Part shown: positions 44,530-54,762 of the stretch, piece by piece
How the letters are laid out: each line of letters opens with the position of its first letter
Position numbering within the stretch: the stretch's first letter is position 1
Assembly: GCA_963989245.1 (NCBI GenBank)
Contig: OZ022345.1
Coordinates: 22,045,696 to 22,109,695 of the forward strand
Length of the DNA stretch: 64,000 nucleotides
Reading direction: 5' to 3'
Origin: Nansenia antarctica
Taxonomy: Eukaryota; Chordata; Actinopteri; Argentiniformes; Microstomatidae
The notes under the pieces: generated by a model
The model's input: the letters and a program-made list of their open reading frames with translations, nothing else
What the model was told of the DNA's origin: nothing
The model's database searches: none
Translations under genes and position numbers: made by a program

Positions 44530-44805
44530 CATCCATCTCCTCCACATCCTCTACTCTTTCCTCCTCTTTCACCATCATGTCTTTCTCCACCACTTCTTCT
44601 CCTCCTTCCTCTTCTGTCACCATCACTTCCTCCTCTCCCTCTTTCACTACCACATTGAGTTCCAGTGTTTGACTGCAGTCCTCCAGCTTTACTGCCACCA
44701 TCTCTGGACCCCGCTCTGTGCTTGTCTGGGCTGGAGAACCACAGCCAGAACCCAGGGACTCTGTAGACTTGTGTTCAGACATGGTAGCTGGGCTGTGAGG
44801 TGGAT
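44530..44805 (-). CDS. ZNF-C acidic exon, upstream copy
   Basis: It has the same structure as 43323-43586: acceptor right of 44805, donor GATG|GTAAGT after 44530, 276 bp, phase 1 at both ends. The ATG at 44782 opens MSEHKSTESLGSGCGSPAQT, with RGPEMVAVKLEDCSQTLE and an acidic run. The frame is open through the whole exon from the acceptor (DPPHSPATMSE), so it can be entered from the exon at 52402-52594. The 52594/44805/34025 chain gives 358 residues. Confidence 0.82.
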
Positions 44806-45610
44806 CTGTGTAGAGTAAACAAAGGAAGAGGCACATATAGTGGAGAGTTAATTTCACAAACATACGGATTACCAAAAACCTAACAGAGGTTAGGCACTAC
44901 TATGAATTGTTGTGCTAAAGCGTCTTCCACATTGACGGGGCTGCGGCCTGATTCTCTACCCCTCTGGGTGCACTCTACACTGGATGGATTTAAAAGGAAT
45001 CAGGGTATATACAGGAATCTTGAGGTTCATTTCAATACCTTTCTAATACTTTTTCAAGACCTTGTCAATATTTTTCCAGACCTCACCGCCACTTCGAGCT
45101 GTAACCGTTTACATCAGTGACACCTTTAACATAACAGTTTTAGTTTGCAATAGACTAGACCACTATCATACAACATAATTCAAATAGGCTGGGAAAAATT
45201 AAACCAAAGGCAAGGTTTATTAAAAACATACATGCACACACACACACACACACACGCACAGATATACAGACACACACAGATGCATACGTACACACACACC
45301 ACACATACACGTTAGGGATGGACGGTTTTTCGGTTATACCGAAAACCGGGGTTTATACAAATAGAAACGTTTTTTTATCAAAACCGTCTGAAACCGGATT
45401 TTTTTTTTATTTTTACATTTTATCAAAATATCATAGATTGCTATATAATACATGCCTAGAGTGTGTACAAGAGTGTGTGGTTGAAGATGCTATAAAAGTG
45501 ATTTTGTAAACATTATAACTTTGTTATAACTTGTCAAATAAATGACATGTCTAAAAAGACGGGTCACGTGACAGCTTCTCTTCAGAGCAGAGAGTGAGGA
45601 GAAAAAAACT

Positions 45611-45919
45611 ATGGCTAGCGTGAACGAGTTGGTGTTCAAGAAAAACACGACTTCTGTTGTATGGACTCATTTTGGTTTCGTACCAAATGACACAGGTGAG
45701 CCAGCAAACGTGGACGAGGCAGTGTGTCGACACTGCATGAATATGGTGGTAGCCAAAGATGGCAATACTTCGAATTTACGTCGCCATCTAAAAACAAATC
45801 ACCCGCTTATTGCTGCAAGGATGGTCTCGTGTTCACAGGCCGACGCTGCTCAAGCAGGCCCATCCACGCGACCTACCACTTCACTGGTACCAAAGATAGT
45901 TGCCTTCAGTTATTGGTAG
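45611..45919 (+). pseudogene. ZBED-type transposase N-terminus (BED zinc finger)
   Basis: The 102-codon frame has TTSVVWTHFGFVPNDTGEPA, then C-x2-C (CRHC), GNTSNLRRHLKTNH with H-x4-H: a complete BED finger. Sequence after LVPKI diverges and the catalytic part is missing. Retroposon tails follow at 45939-46080. Confidence 0.8.
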
Positions 45920-45938
45920 ATAGGAAAGGTTTTTTACA

Positions 45939-46085
45939 ATTACTCGCTTACATTTAATAAGATCATTTTCGCTGCTCTCTGTAAAGCGCATTGGGTCATT
46001 TTTGTGAGAAATGCGCTATAGAAATAAAATGTGATTTGATTTGATATCAATCAATCAATCAAACTTTATTCATGTTCTATAACAC
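45939..46085. mobile_element. Retroposon tails (LINE/SINE 3' ends)
   Basis: CTGTAAAGCGCATTGGGTCA and GAAATGCGCTATAGAAATAA on the plus strand are followed by a reversed CAATCAATCAATCAAACTTT tail. Confidence 0.6.
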
Positions 46086-47210
46086 AAATCATGCATTGAA
46101 TGTAACTCCAAGTGCAGTATTTACTAAACCACAATATAATAAAACAAGAGCTATACGGATCAAGAGTGTTTGTGCACAGCGCCACTGTGTGTGAAGGCGC
46201 TACTGAAAGTGATGACAGAACGCATGTCTCAGAAGATACGTGGTCACTTAGTGACGCAAAGGTAGTTCTGTATTTATCTCTATCTGTATTAGTACATTTA
46301 TTTTGAAAGCTCTATTTTGACAGCTCTACCATGGGCACTTATTTTGATGGGGCATTCTTTGTTGATTGACTTACGACAGTTCAGGACGAGTCAGTCTCGC
46401 GGCATGTGGTTTTTATGAAAAGCTTTAAGTATGTTCACTGCATAATTCTAAGTCTAATATTTCAGTGATTATTGAGCAGTATTCAAATATTTAAATACAT
46501 TGAGCAGCAGCTGAAACTTTGTCTAAGAACCAAGATATTGAGAAAGCAGTTCATTCAATGAAGACGCTGTTCCAAGAGATGATCTTCCGTGCAGGCGTGC
46601 ACCCTGGATCAGCAGAGCTGGTGTGTTAAGTGTTCATGTATGGTGTAGCTTACAAAAGTCTGCCTTTCCACTTATATTTGTGAAACTAAGTAGCCTAAAT
46701 GTGTTGCGACTGTGCTTACGGTGTTTTAATGGTGTTCGACATGAGTGTATTGTAGCAGTAGGGCTCAATTATTTGAAATTGGCGCTCTTTTTTGGGGGGG
46801 GGGTTTAACCGGAAAACCCCGGTTTTAGTCTTTGACGGTTTTTCGGTTTCAATAATTGGAAACCGTCCATCCCTAATACACGTACACACAAACAGACAGA
46901 TATACACGCACGCACACAGTCAGTTAGGGCAGCATACTCTCACCAACATGCATACACATATGTTTCAATACAGTAGACCTAATGTAGGATAAAGAACATA
47001 TCCTGTCCATATAACATCCCAATAACTCTTAGTTAAACAAAAAGGGATTTAAGAAACAAGACGTAATGTGACTCTTCCCACCAAGGGAGACACACGTCCT
47101 AGGACCATCTCCCCTCCCTAATTCACCATTTGAACAACAACAGTATTCTCAGACAGGTTTGGGTTTGGTCATGACGTGCTCCACTCAACCCAAAAAAAGA
47201 TCTTGACAGT

Positions 47211-48823
47211 TCATGACTTCATGTGCCTCAGCTCGTCTGATTTCGAGTCCAGCAGCTTCTCAGTTTCAACCAGTGTGTTCTGTTTTTCTTTGCATCTTCT
47301 TCTCAGGGTGTTTGATTTTGTGAGCAGCTGGGCCATTAATGATCCACATTTCCCCTCTGCCTGCTCGGCTAGCTGATCAGCATCTCTTTGGAGGGAGTGG
47401 CACACCTCTGTCAGAACCTTTTTCTTTTTCTTCAGGTCTTCTATGTCCTCTAGAACGGCTTTTCTCTTGAGGCCCTGTGCAGAACTCAGTTTCTTCCTCC
47501 GTTCATCTTCCAGGTAAATCCTGTACTTTGACCTTGCAGAGGCTACTGAACCCATGAACTCCTTGGTGAGAGGTACCTTGAGAACACCCCCACAGACACA
47601 GACCTTGTCGCAGATCAACCTCAAAGCTTCCATCGACCTTTCAAGGATGTTGCACGTTTCAACCTCCTTGTTGATGGAGAATCCTCTTTCTACCGTGGCT
47701 TGTCCATGGGACAGAAGTAGAAGGCTCTAAGAAAACTTGGACAGCTCAGGGTAAGACTGGCTGAAAGCTCTGGAACTGTTGGACGATCACATCACCTGGA
47801 ACAGGGGAAATTAAATAAATATTACTAATAGGTTAAATGTAATTCTAGTCATTTAGTTAATCTTTCATTGGACAAATACACGGCACAGTGTCTGTAAAGT
47901 GATTAAAAGGAAAGCAGTGTAGTGTAGATATCTTCTGTGTTACTATTATTTCATTCGGATGCATTTGAAAAAAGCTTAGACACTTTCACACTGACAAAAG
48001 AATGCACAGAAAATGGTCTTAGCCTACAGTAACCTATCCACTTCTACTCTCTGTATATTTTTCGAATAATGCATATAGAGGAAACACTGCATGTACATCA
48101 TGATCATTGGCCACACTAGAATTGCCCTCTCTGACACAGGGACATGTTCAACCCACCTGTGCAAAAATGGACAATGTCAGGTCACTCCAATTTTAACTGT
48201 GTAATTTTACTTCATTGTTGCCACATAAAAACACAGACATTTCAGGCCAAGCCCTTTCTCAATGTGTATTCTCAACCTACCCGTGGCCACAGAATGGTAG
48301 CGGAAAGCAGGTGGACCCAGTCAAGGCAGTGAAGTCTTCCCTCCTAGCTGGAACATTGTGGAAAAGGAAATGGAGTGCTCGAAGGAGCTTGTCCAGCTGC
48401 CACATAGTAAAACCTGCCTTCACTGCATTGTGGATGGTGTGAAGCCCACAGCTTCCAACATTGACTAGATGAGCACCATACAGCTCAGCATGCTCTTTCT
48501 GGAGGAGGTCTGCCAACTTCAAGTTGACATTTGGGCCGTCCATACTGATGGATAGAAGCTGCCTCATATTGAGTTTTGCAACACATTCCTGTGAATAGAC
48601 ACAGCAATTAGTATTTAATGACAATATTCATTAAATGTTTATTCTTGAAATACACTGCCATTCAGACATTCAGTAAGATATTAACTATAGCCTAATTTCC
48701 ACTCATCATTATATGTAAATTACTTCCAAGCCATTCAAGCTAAACTGAACTGCTAGCCTGGTCACCCAACTTCACTCCTCAAGAATAATGAAGACAATTT
48801 GCTAGTTAAAGGACCCACAATAA

Positions 48824-48881
<58 letters not shown>

Positions 48882-49507
48882 AATCAATCAATCAAAATCA
48901 CACATCCAACAGTAACCTTATTACACCACTCTCTGTGTCACATTTATCCCTAGGGATACATTTCTATCCTTACTGACAGACAACCACCCTCTCTACCGTC
49001 CATGCCTCCTCCTCCCCAATCCCATCAACCTGTGTCGAGTCACTTGCCACATCCCAATCTCATCTATTAATCTACACTTTAGCCACACGATTGTCCACAA
49101 GTATGAAAAATGTAAATAAACTTACTTTGATGTGATGCAGCAGGTCGTCAGCTTTTCCGTGTCCCAGGAATTGAGAGCCAATGTACCGTGATTGAACACG
49201 GTCATCCTGCCAAAAACCGAATGTGGACGTCGAGCTGTTTCGTTTTTGTTGACTGGTTGAGAGACTCGTCAAACATCAGCACAAACTGGCCAGCCTTGTT
49301 AATGGTGTCAATGAGCTGCTGCTTAAAGTATGGTGCTATCCCGAATCTTATTATATATCCAGTTGTGTCCTTGCCACAGGAGAACGTCTTGGCAATGTCC
49401 GAATCTGGAAACATTGCCTTGAAAACATCGGAAATGTTTTCGTTTGAGTTCAGTGAGTGGTGTTTCACCGCTGTGTCGAGACACCATATAATCTCTGCAC
49501 GTTTCTA
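47211..49507 (-). pseudogene. Decayed hAT transposase gene with three exons
   Basis: Exon 1 (49507-49126) has KHHSLNSNENISDVFKAMFP and FVLMFDESLNQSTKTKQLDV, a DDE-region motif. A one-base insertion in a T-run near 49215 shifts the frame before the donor. Exon 2 (from 48588) has SMDGPNVNLKLADLL and GSCGLHTIHNAVKAGF, but ends in a TAG in place of tryptophan near 48278. Exon 3 (about 47790-47211) has SHGQATVERGFSINKEVE, the hAT C-terminal domain, and a lysine-rich coiled-coil tail, with a TAG upstream of it. The gene is dead. Confidence 0.75.
48825..48877. repeat. (CA)n microsatellite
   Basis: About 26 CA units inside an intron of the decayed hAT gene. Confidence 0.97.
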
Positions 49508-49909
49508 CAAAATGATTCAAAGAAATTCGTTTTCGTCTTTCGCTCTCAGGGCGTCATGTGACGTAACCTCGGGGTTATGCATTACGTTAAAGTTTCCGGT
49601 TCATCTTAGTTTTTTTATAAAACTAATAAATTCACGAACTTTTACTAAAAGTTTTTAGGACACAAACTCTTTGGACAGAGTCTAATTCAGAAAAATACCT
49701 ACAACATTCAAGACCTCATAAAATCGTGATAAGACTTTAATACTTATTAAGGGTCTTGATTTTCCCAAAATCGATTTATCAACTTTTAATACTTTTCAAG
49801 ACACCGCGGACACCCTGAGGAATAGACTGGTCTAAGCAATATGGTGAACTCTCGTGCTAACACCAATCAAATGTTTTTGAATGCGCCCAGGATTCGTAAC
49901 CAAGGCTAA

Positions 49910-51407
49910 GGCCCGATCCCAATTCACCCCTAGCCCTTCGTTTTCACCCCTATGGCTCGATTTGCGCGTTCACGTTTAGGGCGAGGGCTGTCTCAATTCA
50001 TATTTCATCGAGGGCTAGGGGTAAGGGGGAGGGCTAACTATCCCTTCGTTTCGAGGGATTTCAGGACCACACTAGCTTCGAAGGGCTAACGGTACGCTAC
50101 CCCTTGATACCAGGATGCATTGCGAATCATCTACAGAAATCTTATGTCGCTCTATTCAATGCGGAAATGTCATTTTACTTTCTCTGTAATTACTTATTAA
50201 TAAAGATTTGAAAAATTATGATAACCATCGTATTGTCTTAGTTTAATGTCATTACAATGCATTATAGACCTTTTATTTATAACAAGCTTAACCCAAAAAT
50301 CGCTTTTATGTCGGTGCTGTGTCTAACGTTACAGTAACGCAACGCTGCATGACAGTCGAGCATTTCAGAGATGTACAATCATAAATCAATTATTACCTGT
50401 GGCGTTTGACAGTGGATGATGGTACATATGTAAAGTTATCTATCAAACGTTCGGCTGACTTGTACATGATGCGCATTTTGACCTATTTCCACCCGCAATC
50501 TAATCCGAGCAGTTGTTAATATGTAATATTATTAATGGGTTGTATCATTCATTTCAATGCATTATAGACCTTTTCTTTATAACAAGCACAACAACAACAA
50601 AACGTTATCATGCCGATATAAGTGTGTCTAACGTTACAAGCTGATTTGTGCATGACAGCCGCGCATTGACATATTTCCATGTCTGATGGCATATGACACG
50701 CGAAATGTAACAGTTAAGGATACGCGTAAAGGATGATGATCTATCACCGTTCGACTCTACTGAGAAATGTTTCCGCTTATTTGTCATCTCTCCTTCACGG
50801 GCAAATGTGTCCGTGTCCCCAAGAGATCCTCTTTCTACGTTTTTGACCACCACTATGATGGATTGATTTTTGGATTCTAGACGACGAATTGTTCTGAGAA
50901 AGGCGCTTGGTAACGTGATTTTTGGACAACGCTTTATGACTACTGATGGACTCGTGTGTATGTGGTGGCTGAGGATTGAGTCACAGGTATCTTTGGAGGA
51001 ACATTGTGCGCTGACAGATGGTTAATACTCTGTGTTTTGGTTGGAGTCATTCATTGTCATTATTGCGATGTCCACAAAAAATACATCGCTGACGGAAGAG
51101 ACTAAAAAAGGAACGTCTAACTACAGTGTGTTGATAACAAACGAAAAAAGATCCTTATAGCACACGCAACAGAAATAAACACAGCTGAAGGCATTGCGAG
51201 ATGTGAGAATTCGCCGGCAACACAACGCGTCACCCGTACCGCGTCTAAACCACTGTTGATGACGTAGGCGCCGTGAAGGGCTGTCCCAATTCAAAGGGCT
51301 GAGATTTGAAGGGGTAGGGCTTGTGACGTATTCGAAGGCAAGGCCTTCGAATCGAGTGACACTCGAAAACGAGCCGTAGGGGTAGAAAAGGGAATTGGGA
51401 TCGGGCC
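49910..51407. mobile_element. PIF/Harbinger-type non-autonomous element
   Basis: The 16-bp ends GGCCCGATCCCAATTC are perfect inverse copies. The 3-bp target duplication TAA (49907-49909, 51408-51410) fits the TWA preference of PIF/Harbinger. No transposase or Myb-like frame is recognised. Confidence 0.78.
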
Positions 51408-52040
51408 TAATCCTGTTTCCCTTTTTCACCCCTACCCCTTGTTCTGGAGAGCCACTCTCTTTTCGGCTTGCCCCTCAGAACAGTTGCAAGGGATAGTGGT
51501 TGAAAGCTTCCCCTATTAAATGGGATAACCCTTCAAGTCCCTGATACGTCATCAGTAGTATCATAGGAAAGCATGAACGCTCGCAATTCTACATCAGCAT
51601 ACTAGCGATTTTTTGTTATGCTTGTGATAAAGAAGAGGTCTATAATACATTGAAAGGACATTAAACTAAGATAATATGATGATTATCATCACTTTTACAA
51701 ATGTATTAAAGAAGAACATAATGACCTTTGTGCTTTTCTTTTGTTGCTTGTGCGTTCGCCACTATCTTACCGATGATTCGCAAGGCATTCTGGGAGGTTT
51801 GTCATAACACTAGATTTGGAGTGTGGCTCTGAAACAACTCTGTTTGGAGTGTGCCTCTGAAACAACTCTGTTTGGAGTGTGCCTCTGAAACAACTCTGTT
51901 TGGAGGGCCATGTAGCCCTAACACTTCACCCTACCCCTCCATCCCGACAAGAATCGGGACACTCTACCCCTACTTGTGAATGTGCAAAATGGAGGGTTAG
52001 GGCAAAACTGTAGGGGCAAGGGGTGTGTTGGGATTGGGCC
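51408..52040. mobile_element. Related Harbinger-like element, interrupted at its left end
   Basis: The right end GGGATTGGGCC|TTA at 52040 and the left stretch TCCTGTTTCCCTTTTTCACC resemble the same family. Joining across 49910-51407 restores an AGGCTAATCC-like terminus, so the first element may have inserted into this one. A 28-bp tandem repeat (TTTGGAGTGTGCCTCTGAAA unit) lies at 51816-51903. Confidence 0.5.
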
Positions 52041-52401
52041 TTACCATCTACGATCTAGCTACAGCTACATTAAAGTCAGTGTGTCTACAGCTACATTACA
52101 AGGTTGCTCACTTTATATAACAATACAAGGTTCCACACATGATATAATAATAGCTATTGAAACGCCTCCTTACAGTTGTAAAGTAAAACGTAGTTCGCTA
52201 GCTGCTTAGCACTCTCCATAGCTTGACATTGAGAGCTAGCTAGCTAGCATATCCATGGTGTTTCCATGCTCAAAACGCATTTTGGTGCTCAGCCCGGCTA
52301 GCATCCCATATGCCTCAGTCATCAAGATAACTTGGTCTTCACATTAAAACGGAGTAGCAGCTAGTTGCAGCCTTGAGTGTAGTACTGTAATAAAAACGAA
52401 C

Positions 52402-52594
52402 CTGTTCTATGTAGCTTTATCTCCGGTTGAAAACGGATGCTTAGCAACGTCCGTAGACGGTGGTTCTCCTCCTGGCAACGGGAGACTTCTCCTTGGTACT
52501 CTGACATCGTTCTTTCCACCGCCCCGAATATCTCAAAAGCTGCCGCTGTTAATCGCTCGGAGATAAACACTTTCAACTGCTGTATCTCTGCCAT
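52402..52594 (-). CDS. First coding exon of a fish C2H2 ZNF gene (probably ZNF-C)
   Basis: The minus strand encodes MAEIQQLKVFISERLTAAAF, then EIFGAVERTMSEYQGEVSRC and an ENHRLRTLL heptad region: the conserved N-terminal module that precedes the acidic region in many teleost ZNF proteins. The ATG at 52594 is chosen because the family begins there; an in-frame ATG exists at 52723. After PEIKLHRT the donor CAG|GTTCGT leaves phase 1, which fits the acceptors at 44805 and 43586. An AGGAAGT (ETS-type) site lies about 50 bp upstream. Its gene partner is inferred from strand, order and phase. Confidence 0.85.
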
Positions 52595-53650
52595 TCTGAT
52601 ATCATAACAGTCTAAACGCGATCTGGTGGTCAACACATGTGAACTTCCTGTTTCCGCGTCTTCTTCTTCGTTTTTTGGGGGGGATTGGCAGTTGGCAACT
52701 AACTTAAGGCGCATTACCGCCACCTACCGGACTGTGTGGAACGTCAGATTGACAGGGGAAAGAATGACAGAAAATGGAAATAATAAGCAAAATTGGGGAG
52801 GGGCGGTGTTACATTTGATCTATTAATCCAGTTTCTTTCAAATACGTTATTATCTGGTTGTATACTTTAAATGTGTTTCCAAGTAAACTCCCTACAGTAA
52901 AACGTTCTGAATTGCTGATTTCAGTAGCTTTCTCTGTTCCTCATATTTCTCACATTCCAGCAACATGCTGAACAGATTCCTGGTTATTACAGAAGCAATT
53001 AATGCCTAAAATATCTGACCTTTATTTTTTTCATTTTCAAAGTCATCTTCCACAGATCATTGACCAGTTTACTGTAGGTCACAAAAAGACTTCACAGTGC
53101 CTCAGCAACTTGTCAGTAACATGTGTGCAAAAATAGTTGTGTTGCATCTGCTAACAGAACAGAAGTGATAAGGCTTTTTGTAAGTGGTTCCCTTGAAACG
53201 TCTCCAGGTCCCCAAATCTCTCACAAGTATCCACATGCTTTGCTTTCTTTTAGAACCATAGAAATGTGCAAAGAACATTATCACATCAAGACAGCAACAC
53301 ACACAACATCAACTATATACAATAAAGCACAGTAATATGAACAATAATCACCTTTACACCTCCTGACCTCCCCGCCTCATTGGCTACAAGCCTGTCTGGT
53401 TTCCCACAGCCTTACAGCGTCATTGTGTGACAACATGGAGAACATTGTTTACAGTTTACGTTTGGATGGAGTGACTCTGTTTCGCATTTAGACTGCTCAC
53501 ACACTACCAGCAAACTATGCCAGCTATGTTTCTAACAACATTCTATACATATGAGGTCTGATCCAATACAGAGACTTACAGTACAGTGACTGTTATGGCA
53601 TGTTTGTTGTTGAGAAAATAAAAAGCTAAATCATACTCTAGTTTTTAACC

Positions 53651-53833
53651 TGCAGTACATGCAGATTTTTTACTGCATGTACTGCAGTACCCCCTGCATG
53701 TTAAAAATGCTGCAGTACATGCAGATTACATGGGATTAAATACTTTTTTTAACTTTTACTGCATGTACGCTGCCCCATGCCCCATGTAATCTGCATGTAC
53801 TGCAGATTTTTTAACCTGCAGTACATGCAGGTT
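53651..53833. repeat. Cluster of CTGCAGTACATGCAG palindromes
   Basis: The motif or its inverse appears about six times. A longer hairpin pairs about 53710-53734 (TGCAGTACATGCAGATTACA) with 53782-53806. Confidence 0.85.
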
Positions 53834-53879
53834 ATTTCAAGAACTGTATTTGAACTTTACATTAAGTTTGATACAGGAC

Positions 53880-54005
53880 ATATTGAGACATACAGTGCCG
53901 CATTACAGTGTGTTATCACACTTTTTCCACATTTTGTTGTGTCAATTTAAAATTGACTGAATGAAAAAAAAATCCACACACAATACCCCATAATGCCAAA
54001 GTGAA
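53880..54005 (+). mobile_element. Tc1/mariner-like end fragment
   Basis: CACTTTTTCCACATTTTGTT...ACACAATACCCCATAATG is the familiar sub-terminal sequence of fish Tc1-like elements. Confidence 0.55.
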
Positions 54006-54762
54006 AACTAGTTTTTAGTTTTTAGTTTTAGTTTTTAAATACAGGCATTTAGTAGTTACTAAACCCCTAGTTGTTACTAGTTAGTTTCAAACTAGTTGTT
54101 TACTAATTTCGGTTGCACCACGCCAATCTTTTGCCAATCTTAGCTAGTAAATACTCAGTTTTGGTAACTGTTTTTTGTTTCTCTACTGTAACATAACCAG
54201 GTACATTAATAATAATAATAATTAATAATTACAATTTACAATACAAATACAACAATTGGGGGTCCCTCCAAAAAAATGTGGGCGCGCTGCGCGCGCACAA
54301 AATCACCCACCAAGCCCTCATTCTGACCCAGGAAAAACCCTGGTATGTACTGTATAACATGATAGCCATCTATGAGCAATGCACTGTATATAAGATGATG
54401 ACCACGGGTCTTTCTGCTGCTGACCAAGGGGCTGAGTCCTGTTGATGGGGCCAATCTTTCTTTCAGAGTCTGTAGGCTACTGTATTTGTTTATTAAGATT
54501 TCATAAATATGATATATTGTCTGAATTTTTTTCTTGTTTTATAAAATGTTATTATTTATTATTTTCATTTCTTGTGCTGGTTTATTATGAACAACATATA
54601 AAATTGCAGGAAACTAGCACAAATAATTGGGTGGGAGAGAGGGGCCGCCGCTGCCAAAACGTGCACAGTTTTGGGTCGCTCCACCGCCAAAAAATCTCAC
54701 TCCAAACTTTTGGTGAAACTTGGCAGCCCTGAATATTACAATATATCTTTTTTTCACAATAG

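Larger units (their letters stand above)
45313..46875 (+). mobile_element. hAT with BED-finger fragment, nested
   Basis: Ends TAGGGATGGACGGTTT and AAACCGTCCATCCCTA are perfect inverse copies; the 8-bp duplication ATACACGT is at 45305-45312 and 46876-46883. It sits in a CA-rich part of the larger hAT. Confidence 0.94.
45001..49817 (-). mobile_element. Large hAT element (4.8 kb) with decayed intron-containing transposase
   Basis: Ends are CAGGGTATATACAGGAATCT and, inverted at the right, CAGGGTGTCCGCGGTGTCTT, typical of one fish hAT family. AGGAAT (six bases, probably part of an original 8-bp duplication) is at 44995-45000 and 49818-49823. The paralogous empty site near 16625-16645 reads, inverted, TTTAAAAGGAATACACTGG. 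It contains another hAT. Confidence 0.82.
52825..54762. other. Non-coding stretch with fold-backs and transposon scraps
   Basis: It holds the palindrome cluster at 53651-53833, a Tc1-like scrap at 53880-54005 and a piece with GACCCAGGAAAAACCCTGG at about 54325-54345 like the end at 37478. An upstream exon of the integrase-like gene would be expected here, but I do not find one. Confidence 0.45.
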
